This document shows positions 24,259 to 32,871 of a stretch of DNA of 64,000 bases, in pieces. Location of the stretch: contig CAIZFE010000035.1 in assembly GCA_903932145.1 (NCBI GenBank), positions 186,001 through 250,000 on the forward strand. Reading direction: 5' to 3'. The translations under genes were made by a program, and so were the position numbers. Source of the stretch: an uncultured Rhodopila sp. GTDB taxonomy: Bacteria; Pseudomonadota; Alphaproteobacteria; Acetobacterales; Acetobacteraceae. Under the pieces are notes generated by a model. The model searched no databases, was not told the origin of the DNA, and was given only the letters and a program-made list of their open reading frames with translations. Within the stretch, counting starts at the first letter, position 1; every line of letters begins with the position of its first letter.

Positions 24259-25389
24259 ATGCCGCCACCCCGCACCAGACTGGACCCTGAAGGTTACTAC
24301 GCCCGGCTGGGGTTGGAGCCAACGGCGGCCCCGGCGGCTGTGGTCGCGGCCTATCGGGCGAAAGCCAGGATAGTGCACCCTGACGTGCCGGTCACTGGCA
24401 ACGCGACGGCCTTTGTCGCGGCGAAGCAGGCCTACGATGTCTTGTCCCATCAGGACCGGCGCCAGGAATATGACCGCAACGCCAGGCAGGCGGTTGCTCC
24501 GCCAGAACCGGTCGTGATTCGGCAGGCCGAGTGGCCCTCGGCACCGCCGACGCGACAGCCGCGGTTCTCGGATTTGCCGGTGCCGGTTTGGGTCGGTGTC
24601 GGGGCATTCCTGGCACTCGGCATCTATCAGGCGGCGTCGCATCTGCTGGCGCCGTCGGGTGTGGTTCGGGCCGGTATCCGGCCAAACGCGGCGATCGTCG
24701 CGCCGCTGTCCGACAGTGCGCATCAGGCGATGTTGTATGGACCGGCGCCGGTACGGCTGGCGGGCACGCCGAATTTCTATGTCTTGCCGGCAGGCAGTCC
24801 CGCCGTGCTGTGGCGGATGGATCCAGCGCGGAACAATGTGCTGACCCCGCTGACCCAGTTGCCGCCGTTCAGTGCGGTGCAGGCGGTGCGTCTGATCCGG
24901 CAGACCGGCATGCTGGAGGTGCTGCTGAAGGACAACGCCAGCGGCTTCATCAGCGCCGACCATCTCGCGCCCGGCGATGCCCTGGCGGCACACCGGGCGT
25001 ACTGTGGATACAATGCCGGGCCGGCGCCGTTTGATGGCGAGGTGTTGGAGCGGCGGGGTTTGGGCGCCGGAACGCTGACCGTGCAGAATCGGGCGGTACA
25101 GCCGGCCGTGGTGAAGCTGCGTGACGCGGCCGGGGCGGTGATGCTCTCGGTGTTCCTGGGGCCGAACGCGGAGGTAACGATGAACGGCCTGCCGGAGGGC
25201 ACATATCACCCCGATTTCGCGATCGGCGAATTGTGGAGCCGAGCCTGCAACGTGTTCGCGGCGGGAATGCGGGCTCGGCGCGCCACCGCGGCGCTGCTGG
25301 TGCCGGCGGCAGAACCGCTCGTGGTGGCGCCGGATATCAACATGCCGGCGGCGTTGGATATTGCCGATCAGGCGTTCGGGCAAGATTGA
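24259..25389 (+). CDS. Membrane-anchored J-domain protein
   Basis: A 376-residue protein. Residues 10-70 form a J domain with the His-Pro-Asp tripeptide ('AKARIVHPDVPV') that stimulates DnaK ATPase. A single hydrophobic segment near residues 105-128 ('VPVWVGVGAFLALGIYQAASHLL') follows a Pro-rich linker, and the remaining 240 residues are a beta-rich region with 'FYVLPAGSPAVLWRMD', 'GFISADHLAPGDA' and 'YCGYNAGPAPFDGEVLERR'. If the J domain is cytosolic, the C-terminal part is periplasmic. The C-terminal region matches no family I know. ATG 24259 is preferred to 24226; a TATAAT at 24220-24225 may be its -10. Confidence 0.8.
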   Translation: MPPPRTRLDPEGYYARLGLEPTAAPAAVVAAYRAKARIVHPDVPVTGNATAFVAAKQAYDVLSHQDRRQEYDRNARQAVAPPEPVVIRQAEWPSAPPTRQPRFSDLPVPVWVGVGAFLALGIYQAASHLLAPSGVVRAGIRPNAAIVAPLSDSAHQAMLYGPAPVRLAGTPNFYVLPAGSPAVLWRMDPARNNVLTPLTQLPPFSAVQAVRLIRQTGMLEVLLKDNASGFISADHLAPGDALAAHRAYCGYNAGPAPFDGEVLERRGLGAGTLTVQNRAVQPAVVKLRDAAGAVMLSVFLGPNAEVTMNGLPEGTYHPDFAIGELWSRACNVFAAGMRARRATAALLVPAAEPLVVAPDINMPAALDIADQAFGQD

Positions 25390-25394
25390 AGCGT

Positions 25395-25422
25395 GTCGTG
25401 ACCGGAGTCGCCCGGTCACGAC
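25395..25422. terminator. Bidirectional hairpin between convergent genes
   Basis: A perfect 11-bp stem (25395-25405 and 25412-25422, GTCGTGACCGG and its complement) with a 6-nt loop lies between the stops of the J-domain gene and secB. No U-tract follows, so it may act as a transcript end or 3' stabiliser for both. Confidence 0.6.
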
Positions 25423-25433
25423 AGGCACGCGGT

Positions 25434-25925
25434 TCAGGCGATCGCGGGGGCTGCACCGGGCTGGGCGCGGCGCGACTGCCAAAGCGCCACGAAATCGATC
25501 GGCTGCAGCAGAACCGGCGGGAAGCCGCCGTCGCGGGTGACGTCCGACAGGATGTTGCGGGCGAACGGGAACAGAATGCGCGGGCATTCGACCAGCAGCA
25601 CCGGCTCGATCGCATTTTCGGGCAGGCCGTTCAGGGTGAACACGCCAGCGTATGTCAGTTCGGCCACGAACACCGTCGGCGCCACGCCGTTGGTCTGCGC
25701 CGCACTGTCATGCGCCTCGGCGCGGATAACGATCGCGACTTCGTAAACGCTCTGGCCTTCCTGAATGCGACGGGCCTGGACATCGAGGTTGATGCTGACC
25801 TGGGGCTGCGACTTCAACTGGCTGAAAATCTGCGGCGCGCCGGGAACTTCGAAGGACAGGTCCTTCACGTACTGAATATTGACAACCAGCGGCTGGGCTG
25901 CGGGCTGCGGGGTGGTCTCGGACAT
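25434..25925 (-). CDS. secB: Protein-export chaperone SecB
   Basis: A 163-residue cytosolic chaperone that keeps preproteins unfolded and delivers them to SecA. The family is clear from 'NIQYVKDLSFEVPGAPQIF' at the start, 'VYEVAIVIRAEAHD', 'VAELTYAGVFTLNGLPENAIEPVLLVECPRILFPFARNILSDVTRDGGFPPVLLQPIDF' (in parts), which holds the SecA-contacting and tetramer surfaces. ATG 25925 gives the normal length and a short N-terminal tail. A histidine phosphatase and a Tim44-like gene are close by, and secB beside a Tim44-like gene is a common alphaproteobacterial arrangement. Confidence 0.97.
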   Translation of the reverse strand: MSETTPQPAAQPLVVNIQYVKDLSFEVPGAPQIFSQLKSQPQVSINLDVQARRIQEGQSVYEVAIVIRAEAHDSAAQTNGVAPTVFVAELTYAGVFTLNGLPENAIEPVLLVECPRILFPFARNILSDVTRDGGFPPVLLQPIDFVALWQSRRAQPGAAPAIA

Positions 25926-26011
25926 GTCTGACTCCGTTTCAATAATCGCGCCGGCTGCGGCCTGCGGCGAGGCGCGCCGGGTAGCACGGCTGTGGCGGGA
26001 TTGCCACCAGC

Positions 26012-26566
26012 TTATGCGTGCCAGACCAGTCGGTCGGGTGCCGGCTCGGCGGGGTCGCAGCGCAGCCATTGGCCGTTCGCCACGCTCTGCCCGGTCAGGC
26101 TGAGGATAAAGCCCCAATGGCTGACCACCAGCGTTCTCGCCCAATCGTGTCGTTCCGCCAAAGCTGCGCGAAACCGGGCGGCGCGATCGACGATTGAGGC
26201 TTCCGGTTCTTCCTCGGCCGGCCACCAGGTGTCCACGATCAGCCCGAAATCGTGCTCCGGCCAGTCCCGTTCCAGATCGGACCGGAGCGAGCCGACGTCG
26301 CACGCATAGGCATAGCGTTCCCGCACGATCGGATCGAGGGTGATCGGCAAACCGAGTGCCGCGGCGACCGGGCGGGCGGTTTGCAGGGCGCGGGTGTAGG
26401 GGGAGGCGATGATCCGCTCGATCCCCTGGCCCATCAGCGCCTGCGCTGCCTCGGCCGCCTGGGCGTGTCCAAGCTCCGTCAGCCGCGGGTCGATGATGCC
26501 CGGATCCCGGCGGGTGACGCCGAAATGCAGGTTGAATTCGCTCTGACCATGGCGCAGCAAAATCAT
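26012..26566 (-). CDS. Histidine phosphatase (phosphoglycerate-mutase-like) protein
   Basis: A 184-residue enzyme with the phospho-acceptor motif 'LLRHGQSEFN' at the N-terminus and the second catalytic His in 'TLVVSHWGFILSLTG'. 'RLTELGHAQAAEAAQALMGQGIERIIASPYTRALQTARPVA' (in parts) is the usual helix and phosphate pocket with the second Arg. ATG 26566 puts the RHG motif at residues 5-7 as in other members; an in-frame Met at 26602 adds 12 unconserved residues. These proteins dephosphorylate small metabolites or proteins. It is upstream of secB in the same direction, with 86 bp between. Confidence 0.88.
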   Translation of the reverse strand: MILLRHGQSEFNLHFGVTRRDPGIIDPRLTELGHAQAAEAAQALMGQGIERIIASPYTRALQTARPVAAALGLPITLDPIVRERYAYACDVGSLRSDLERDWPEHDFGLIVDTWWPAEEEPEASIVDRAARFRAALAERHDWARTLVVSHWGFILSLTGQSVANGQWLRCDPAEPAPDRLVWHA

Positions 26567-26698
26567 GGCCGGGACATAACAGAGCCCGGGATCGCGGGGC
26601 AAGTTTGATAAATGCCGCGTTTTTGGCCATTTTCGCGCCGGTTTCGTTTGTCATGGCCCCGACGCGCGCCTATCTGTCAGGACTGAGGAGATAACTTC

Positions 26699-27370
26699 AT
26701 GGGTGCAAGCGGCGGATTTCCTATCGATCTGGTCCTGTTTGGGATGATCGCGGCCTTCCTGGTCCTGCGTCTGCGCAGTGTCCTGGGTAAGCGAACCGGG
26801 TTGGAGCGTCAGGCGCCTCCGGTTCAAACGGGACCCGCGCGCCCCGCGAACGGGCCGATCATCGAAGCCAAGGCGGAGCCCCCGCAACCGGTCGCATCGC
26901 AGAGTATGCCGGATGCGGCCTCGCCGACTGGTCAGGCACTGGCCGGCATGCGGACGATCGATCGCACCTTTGACCCGGCGCGGTTTTTGTCCGGCGTCGA
27001 CCAGGCGTTTCGGATGATCGTTGGCGCGTTCGCCGCCGGGGATCGCGTGGCGCTGCGGTCGCTGCTGTCGGACGACACCTACGGCGCGTTCGAGCAGGCG
27101 ATTGCCTCCCGCGAAAAATCCGGCGAAAAGCAGTTCAGCGAAATCCGGTCGATGCACAAGCTGGGCATCGACGCGGCGGAGCTGAAAGGCCGCGTCGGGT
27201 CGATCTTGGTGCGGATCGTGTCCGATCAGATCAGCTACACCACGGATAAAGACGGCAAGCCGCTGACCGGCACCGATGCCGTGACGGAGATCACCGATCT
27301 GTGGACGTTCGAGCGTGATCTCGGACAGTCCGACCCGACATGGCGTCTTGTCGCTGCCCGCAGCGGTTGA
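26699..27370 (+). CDS. Tim44/TimA-like inner-membrane protein
   Basis: A 223-residue protein. A single hydrophobic segment (residues 8-24, 'PIDLVLFGMIAAFLVLRLR') is followed by a Pro-rich linker and, from about residue 95, a Tim44-like domain: 'FLSGVDQAFRMIVGAFAAGDRVALRSLLSDDTYGAFEQAI' (in parts) and 'ITDLWTFERDLGQSDPTWRLVAARSG'. Alphaproteobacterial members are relatives of mitochondrial Tim44 and may help protein insertion or membrane assembly. It is divergent from the phosphatase, with secB nearby, the conserved alphaproteobacterial neighbourhood. It starts at ATG 26699 after a GGAG ribosome site. Confidence 0.88.
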   Translation: MGASGGFPIDLVLFGMIAAFLVLRLRSVLGKRTGLERQAPPVQTGPARPANGPIIEAKAEPPQPVASQSMPDAASPTGQALAGMRTIDRTFDPARFLSGVDQAFRMIVGAFAAGDRVALRSLLSDDTYGAFEQAIASREKSGEKQFSEIRSMHKLGIDAAELKGRVGSILVRIVSDQISYTTDKDGKPLTGTDAVTEITDLWTFERDLGQSDPTWRLVAARSG

Positions 27371-27423
27371 TCGGTGTCGTCCGGCCGGCCGGTTCGGATA
27401 GGTAACCGGCCGATTGTCCTCCT

Positions 27424-27488
27424 CGTCATGGATAGGCCTGTCCAATCCATCTTTGTCATGGCCCTCCCCCGATCAAGTCGGGGGAGGG
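27424..27488. repeat. Intergenic repeat with 11-bp-stem hairpin
   Basis: A CGTCATGG half-element (27424 on) is followed by a perfect hairpin, CCCTCCCCCGA (27462-27472), TCAAG loop, TCGGGGGAGGG (27478-27488). Downstream 'GGCGAGAGTCGGC' is also found next to the palindrome at 37151-37229, which ties the two elements together. Confidence 0.65.
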
Positions 27489-27609
27489 TGATGATGAAGG
27501 GGGCGAGAGTCGGCATTATACGTACTGCATGATACCCCGAGGCCAGGACCGGCCATAACACGCACAGAAAGCAGGCCGGCCAGTGCCGCCGAAACGGGAG
27601 ACTGCGACT

Positions 27610-28380
27610 ATGACTGCAACCAAGCCTCGGGTCGGACTGTTCATAACCTGCCTCGTCGATTTGCACCGGCCGTCGGTTGGCTTTGCGGCGATCAAGCTGC
27701 TGGAACGCGCCGGCTGTCAGGTGGAAGTGCCTCGGGCACAGACGTGCTGCGGTCAGCCGGCCTATAACTCCGGCGACCGGAAGACGGCGCGCGATCTGGC
27801 GGTCGGGATCGTCGATGCCTTCCGTGGCTACGATTACGTCGTGGTGCCTTCGGGTTCCTGCGCTGGTATGTTGAAACATCACCTGCCGCATCTGTTCGAC
27901 GACGACCCCAACCTGCGGGCGACGGCGGACGCCATGGCATCCCGGGTCTATGAACTGGTTAGCTTTCTGACCGACGTTCTTGGCGTCCGTGACACCGGAG
28001 CCGTGTGGACCGGCGGCACCGTGACCTATCACGACAGTTGCTCTGGCCTGCGGGAACTGGGGATCAAGCAGCAGCCTCGCGATTTGTTGCAGGCGGCCGG
28101 CGCGACCGTGGTGGAGATGACCGAACCCGAGATCTGCTGCGGCTTCGGCGGCACATTTTGCGTCAAATATCCCGATATCTCAGTGCGGATGGTGTCGGAC
28201 AAGACCAAGGATATCGTCGCGACCGGCGCGGACACGGTACTGGCCGGCGATTTGGGCTGCCTGCTGAATATCGCCGGACGGTTGCAGCGAGAGGGACACA
28301 CTGTCCACGCCCGCCATGTCGCCGAGGTGTTGGCGGGTATGACCGGCAATCTGTCGGCGATCGGCGAGGCTCGCGGATAA
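27610..28380 (+). CDS. (Fe-S)-binding CCG-domain protein, LutA/YkgE-like
   Basis: A 256-residue protein with two cysteine-rich CCG domains: 'RAQTCCGQPAYNSGDRKTARDLA' with the upstream Cys, and 'HDSCSGLRELG' with 'EPEICCGFGGTFCVKYPDISVRM' (in parts). This is the heterodisulfide-reductase-type cluster-binding fold of LutA (YkgE), a subunit of the LutABC L-lactate oxidation complex and of related glycolate oxidases. No lutB or lutC gene is in the window, so it is an orphan or its partners are elsewhere. ATG 27610 is preferred; Met 27583 adds nine residues before the first strand. Confidence 0.88.
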   Translation: MTATKPRVGLFITCLVDLHRPSVGFAAIKLLERAGCQVEVPRAQTCCGQPAYNSGDRKTARDLAVGIVDAFRGYDYVVVPSGSCAGMLKHHLPHLFDDDPNLRATADAMASRVYELVSFLTDVLGVRDTGAVWTGGTVTYHDSCSGLRELGIKQQPRDLLQAAGATVVEMTEPEICCGFGGTFCVKYPDISVRMVSDKTKDIVATGADTVLAGDLGCLLNIAGRLQREGHTVHARHVAEVLAGMTGNLSAIGEARG

Positions 28381-28509
28381 TATCGGCGGCGGCAGTCAGC
28401 TTTCGTCATGGCCGGCTAGAACTCCGGGCCGGGCGACCGGTTGCAGCGACAGCCGGATCGGAGCGCGCCTGTGGCTTTTCTGGCTGCATTCGAGAGATAA
28501 GCCAGCCGG

Positions 28510-29145
28510 TCAAACGGCCTGCTGGCCAACGGCCGGGTTCGTTGGCTGGCCGCCGGGCGAACCCGCCGCACCGGCGCACGTGGCGTGGCGAGCCTGGTGC
28601 TTTTTCAAATTTTCAGCGATACGCTTGGCTGTCTGGCGTTTCTGAAACGATTTCGCCCGGGATTGCTCGCCGCCAGGCTTCGTGGCGGTGTGAATCGCCT
28701 GCCGCACCATTTGAATCAAATCGGCTGTGTCGATTGTCGGAGGGCTGGAGTCAGGTATCATCGGAGCGGAGGCTGCTTCCGGCTGGGGCTGTGACTGGCG
28801 CGCACCAGTTCGGCGGTCCCGCTGAACCTGATCCAGTTTGCGCTGCGACTTATGACCCTCGCGGCTGAGGCCGACCGCTCCGCCACGCAAGCGCAGCACC
28901 TTGTTCAACGACAAATCCGGTTGGGCGGCGTCGCTGAGTGCCTCCAACGTCTGGAACCGGCAACTGATAATATCCGCAGCAAGGCCCAATTCCTCCTCGG
29001 TTTCCGCATGGTAAGCAGAGAGCATCTGGCTCGCGGCGTCCCTGGCAACGATCGTGTCTCCGTTGGCGCCGGTCAGGAACAGAGAGGTGAGGCGCCCCAG
29101 GATCGTGTCCAGAATGGCGCGGGCGACGGTAGTGGGGAGGGACAT
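28510..29145 (-). CDS. Lineage-specific helical hypothetical protein with SOS-box promoter
   Basis: A 211-residue protein. The N-terminal 110 residues are helical ('LAADIISCRFQTLEALSDAA', 'LNKVLRLRGGAVGLSREGHKSQRKLDQVQR') and share their layout with the protein at 6083-6868. The C-terminal 100 residues are Gln/Pro/Ala-rich with a basic helix 'SFQKRQTAKRIAENLKKHQARH' that could bind nucleic acid. No named family. A GTTC-N7-GTTC box lies 24 bp before the start, between TTGCCT (-35) and CATATA (-10), so LexA would block RNA polymerase directly. A DNA-damage-related role is a hypothesis from this alone. Confidence 0.7.
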   Translation of the reverse strand: MSLPTTVARAILDTILGRLTSLFLTGANGDTIVARDAASQMLSAYHAETEEELGLAADIISCRFQTLEALSDAAQPDLSLNKVLRLRGGAVGLSREGHKSQRKLDQVQRDRRTGARQSQPQPEAASAPMIPDSSPPTIDTADLIQMVRQAIHTATKPGGEQSRAKSFQKRQTAKRIAENLKKHQARHATCAGAAGSPGGQPTNPAVGQQAV

Positions 29146-29168
29146 AACTGGAGCGCCTCGGGTTATAT

Positions 29169-29183
29169 GTTCATTTTACGTTC
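29169..29183. promoter_or_regulatory. Candidate LexA (SOS) box, GTTC-N7-GTTC
   Basis: GTTC (29169-29172), ATTTTAC, GTTC (29180-29183) fits the alphaproteobacterial LexA box and is nearly identical to 20192-20206, including the flanks AT before and T after. On the minus strand it falls between TTGCCT and CATATA, spaced 17 bp, upstream of the gene starting at 29145. Confidence 0.65.
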
Positions 29184-29312
29184 TACAGGCAAATTAGGTT
29201 AACATTCTTCAAATATCAAGAATTATTTCCAATAGCTGCAAACGGGTGCCGATACCGTTGACGCCACGCCCCCTTTGGGTTGCAACGGTTGCAACCAAAG
29301 GAAGCCCGTCCG

Positions 29313-30509
29313 TTGAGCCGCATGCTGATCGCCGTGGTGGCGATGTTCCTGCAACAAACCTGCGGTTCGATCGGCCGGGTGTTGCCTGCCGTCCTCGCCC
29401 CGTTGATCATTCTGGAATTGCACGCCGATCCCTCGTGGGTCGGGGTGTATTTCGGCCTGATGGCCCTGGCGGCGCTCGTCGGCCAATTGGGTTCGGGCGG
29501 CTTCATCATTCGCCACGGCGCCATCCGCATGAGCCAGGTCGCGCTGGTCGCCACGGGCGGCGGCATGGCGCTCGCCATCGTCGGCGGCGCGGCGGGCTTT
29601 ATCCTGTCGGCGCTGGCCGGCAACGGCATCGCCGCCGTCGCAACCCCCGCCAGTTCCCAGTTGCTCGGCCGATGGGCGGTGCGGCGCTATGCGTCCTTCG
29701 CGTTTTCGATCACCCAGACCGCCATCCCGGCCGGCATTCTGATCGGTGGTTCGCTGGGTCCGTTGCTGTCCCAGTCGCTGGGCTGGCGCGGCACGATGCT
29801 GGTCAGCGCCGCAGTCTGCTGTGTGGTCGCTCTGCTGTTGCAACCGCTGCGGGGGCGGCTCGACACCGATCCGGAGCCGTCCCACCCGATCCATCTGTCG
29901 GACTTCGTCACTACAGTAACCGGCGTTTTGGCGAAACCGGAGTTGCGGGCGCTGTCGTTCGCCTGTTTCGCCTTTAACGGACTTCAGTCGGTCCTGACCG
30001 CCTATTTCGTCACCTATCTCACGGCGCTCGGCTACGACCTGGTCACGGCGGGATCGCTGTTTTCCACCGTGATCGCCATCGCCATTCCGTGCCGCATCTT
30101 GTGGGGTTGGGTCGCCGGCTTTCATGTGGCACCACGCCTGGTGATGGCCGGACTGGCGTTCGGCATGGCAGTCAGCAGCGTGCTGATGGGGGCATTCACT
30201 CCGGCCTGGACGATGCTCGCGATCGGTATGGTGACTGGCATACTGAGTGCGACAGCGATGTCATGGCATGGCGTCGTGCTGTCGGAGTCCGCACGCCATG
30301 CGCCCTTTGGCCGAGCGGGGGCGGTGACGGGAGGTGTGCTGTCGTTCGGGCAGATGGGGGCATTTCTCTTGCCGTCGGTGTTTTCGTTGCTGCTGAGGTT
30401 GACCGGTGGCTACGCGGCAGGTTGGGCCGCGTGCGCCATTCCGGCGGTGCTGGTCGGGATAAACCTGCTGCGTCGCCCGGGTGGCGAGACTGTCGTCAGT
30501 CACATGTGA
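29313..30509 (+). CDS. MFS transporter
   Basis: A 398-residue permease with about 12 hydrophobic segments. The first helix 'MLIAVVAMFLQQTCGSIGRVLPAVLAPLII' (in parts), the 'GVYFGLMALAALVGQLGSGGFI' loop and 'LLGRWAVRRYASFAFSITQTAIPAGILIGGSLGPLL' (in parts) are typical of the superfamily. I prefer TTG 29313, which has AAAGGA at 29297-29302, over ATG 29322 nine bases later; both give the same topology. The substrate is unknown. It runs convergently into the histidine kinase gene, 19 bp from its stop, and is divergent from the SOS-box gene. Confidence 0.85.
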   Translation: MSRMLIAVVAMFLQQTCGSIGRVLPAVLAPLIILELHADPSWVGVYFGLMALAALVGQLGSGGFIIRHGAIRMSQVALVATGGGMALAIVGGAAGFILSALAGNGIAAVATPASSQLLGRWAVRRYASFAFSITQTAIPAGILIGGSLGPLLSQSLGWRGTMLVSAAVCCVVALLLQPLRGRLDTDPEPSHPIHLSDFVTTVTGVLAKPELRALSFACFAFNGLQSVLTAYFVTYLTALGYDLVTAGSLFSTVIAIAIPCRILWGWVAGFHVAPRLVMAGLAFGMAVSSVLMGAFTPAWTMLAIGMVTGILSATAMSWHGVVLSESARHAPFGRAGAVTGGVLSFGQMGAFLLPSVFSLLLRLTGGYAAGWAACAIPAVLVGINLLRRPGGETVVSHM

Positions 30510-30528
30510 TGGTGAAAATCACATGGTC

Positions 30529-32169
30529 CTATGATCTTCGGTCCGTTGATGCCTCGATCATTGTCCGAACACGGGTCGCCAGTGCGTCGAAAGCAAACGG
30601 CTTGCGCAACAATTCCATGCCTGGTGCGAGTTCCGCGTCATTCAATGGCGATCCGGCATAACCGGTGATCAGAAGGACCGGCAGTTCCGGGATTGTTTTC
30701 CGCGCCGCGTCGGCCAGCCTTCGCCCGTTAAATCCCGGGAGCCCGACATCAGTCACGAGTAAGTCGAAGTGATCGAGTGATTGTGCGAGTTCAAGACCGG
30801 ATGGGCCGTCTTCGGCCTCAACGACAGAAAAACCAATGTCACGCAGTATTTCCACAATCATGCTTCTCACGCGCTCTTCATCTTCGACCACCAACACTGT
30901 TTTGCCCGCTCCGTCGGTTCCTGCCGCTTCGTGGATTTCCCGCGGTGCGTCCGGCGTCACAACAGCGTTCGATTCGTGCCGAGGCAGATAGAGCCGCACG
31001 GTCGTTCCAACTTCGGGGAGGCTTTCGATCCTGACAAACCCGCCGGATTGATGGACGAAACCATAGACCTGCGACAGCCCGAGGCCGGTGCCTAACCCCT
31101 TGGGTTTCGTCGTGAAAAACGGCTCGAACGCTCGGGCAATGATGTCCGCAGTCATACCTAGGCCGGTGTCGAAGACAGCGATTTCCGCATAGCCGCCAGG
31201 CTCGACGCCATTCTGGTCCGCAAGGTCGGCGTGCGACAAAATTTTGTCTTCGGTGGTGATGATCAGCCGGCCGCCTTCCGGCATGGCGTCGTGCGCGTTC
31301 AGGACCAGGTTCAGCACCGCACTTTCCAGTTGGTTGGCGTCGCACAATGTGGACCAGAAGCTGTTATGCAGCATCAGTTCCACCTGCACTTCGGGGCCGA
31401 CGCCGCGCCGAATGAGGTTTTCCATACTGCGCAGCAGCAGATCCGGTTTGACCGGCGTCGGTTGCAACGCCTGCCGTCGCGCGAAGCTCAGCATCCGGTC
31501 GGTCAAGCCGGTGGCACTGGCCAACGCTTCCCGTGCGGACTGAATATAGCGGCCCACCTCCTCGGGACGACCCTGCGCGATCCGCCGTTCCATCAGGTCG
31601 AGACACCCCGAGACGCCTTGCAACATGTTGTTGAAGTCATGCGCAACGCCGCCGGTCAATTGGCCCACGGCCTCCATTTTCTGGGCCTGATGCAGGCGTT
31701 CCTCGCTTGCTCGCAGCGCCTGTTCGGCCTGATGCCGGCCGGTCACGTCGGTCAGCACGCAGACAATCCACCGGGTGTCGTCCTGCCGCTCCAGGCGACC
31801 CGAAATGAGCACATCAACCATTGCGCCATCGCACCGCTGAAAGCGCCGTTCGATGCCGTTCATTTCACCCGTAGCCATCAGGTTCGCAAAGTCGATCTCG
31901 GCCCAGGCGTCGGAGCAGGGCGGGCAGAAGTCAGCCAAATTATGACCGAGCATGTCGTTTTTCTGGAAGCCCAGAAAGGCGAGGCAGCTTTGCGACGCGC
32001 CGGTGATGCGGCCGGCGGTATCGAGGGTGAGCATGGGCACCGGCGCATGTTCAAACGTCGCGCGATAGCGCGCTTCGCTCAGGCGCAATGTGTCCCCTGC
32101 CGGGGCATGCCGCGCGGCCGCGTTGGAGGTGAGCACCTTTGGAAGCCAACTACCCAATCCCTCTAACAT
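30529..32169 (-). CDS. PAS-domain hybrid histidine kinase with receiver
   Basis: A 546-residue cytosolic sensor. Residues 30-150 are a PAS domain ('YRATFEHAPVPMLTLDTAGRITG') with its PAC tail. The H-box is 'GQLTGGVAHDFNNMLQGVSG' (about residues 162-180). The ATPase shows N-box 'NLVLNAHDAMPEGG', G1 'VFDTGLGM' and G2 'GTGLGLSQVYGF'. The C-terminal receiver (about 425-545) has 'VVEDEERVR', the phospho-Asp in 'LLVTDVGLPG' and Lys in 'LLRKPFAF'. The His-Asp-Phe-Asn-Asn box is of the HWE-like or classical HisKA hybrid class seen in alphaproteobacterial stress sensors. No response regulator partner is adjacent, so the output is unknown. Confidence 0.93.
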   Translation of the reverse strand: MLEGLGSWLPKVLTSNAAARHAPAGDTLRLSEARYRATFEHAPVPMLTLDTAGRITGASQSCLAFLGFQKNDMLGHNLADFCPPCSDAWAEIDFANLMATGEMNGIERRFQRCDGAMVDVLISGRLERQDDTRWIVCVLTDVTGRHQAEQALRASEERLHQAQKMEAVGQLTGGVAHDFNNMLQGVSGCLDLMERRIAQGRPEEVGRYIQSAREALASATGLTDRMLSFARRQALQPTPVKPDLLLRSMENLIRRGVGPEVQVELMLHNSFWSTLCDANQLESAVLNLVLNAHDAMPEGGRLIITTEDKILSHADLADQNGVEPGGYAEIAVFDTGLGMTADIIARAFEPFFTTKPKGLGTGLGLSQVYGFVHQSGGFVRIESLPEVGTTVRLYLPRHESNAVVTPDAPREIHEAAGTDGAGKTVLVVEDEERVRSMIVEILRDIGFSVVEAEDGPSGLELAQSLDHFDLLVTDVGLPGFNGRRLADAARKTIPELPVLLITGYAGSPLNDAELAPGMELLRKPFAFDALATRVRTMIEASTDRRS

Positions 32170-32453
32170 GAAGATATATCCTTGGTTGTTGGTCGGAACG
32201 CGGGCCTCACGAACGTGTCATAAGCATTGCCATTGGGGGTGGCGCGATTCAAACAGAATCGGGCGCGGAATGTTCAAACAAAAGTGATGCTGATATCTGT
32301 ATGAATCCTGGAACGGTACAATACCGATATCCGGCAGAATCGCTTGAGCTGGCAAAGTTGCTGATGATCCGAAAATGCCGCTCGGGAGTCCGCGTGGCTC
32401 GCGGGCGACTGGCCGGCGCGGACGGGGCACCGCCGCGTGGCTGACGGTGAGGT

Positions 32454-32530
32454 TGGCGCACCCTGGTGGATTCGAACCACCGACCCACAGCTTAGAAGGC
32501 TGTTGCTCTATCCATCTGAGCTAAGGGTGC
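32454..32530 (-). tRNA. tRNA-Arg (anticodon TCT)
   Basis: A 77-nt cloverleaf with encoded CCA (3' end at 32454). The acceptor GCACCCT pairs perfectly with AGGGTGC, then G as discriminator. The anticodon stem ACAGC/GCTGT encloses loop CTTCTAA, giving anticodon TCT, and the T arm contains GGTTCGAATCC. It lies between the kinase and the TadG-like gene. Confidence 0.95.
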
Positions 32531-32871
32531 CCGCCAGTTGGCTGATCCTGACGCTGCAAACGGCGCCCCGGCGATCAACCCGTGACCGGAACGCGCGCCA
32601 CGGATATCTAGCGCGGCCGGGCAGTGTTGCCAAATCCATTCGTCGCGACCCGGCGTTCTCCGCCCGCTCGGGCGTCGAACGGCGACACGGGCGGCCGCAT
32701 CCCGGTCGTGCTTCATCGCATTATGCAACGACCGAAAATGTTTGATCGGGCGCCGTGTTTCTGTCACCACCGTGCCGGAACGGCGGCGGCCGCCTGTTTC
32801 GCCGGCCCTGCGCCCGAGCACGGAGCGGCACCGTACCCGACCGAACATCACAGCCCGGGGTCTGTCAGGCA
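32531..32871. other. Intergenic stretch without a supportable gene
   Basis: The 341 bases between the tRNA and the TadG-like gene hold only a few unconserved reading frames and no clear promoter, repeat or integrase remnant. I see nothing I can name here. Confidence 0.5.

Noticed and set aside
24229-25587. Minus-strand open frame of 452 codons
   Set aside because: It is antisense to the J-domain gene, which has a clear HPD motif.
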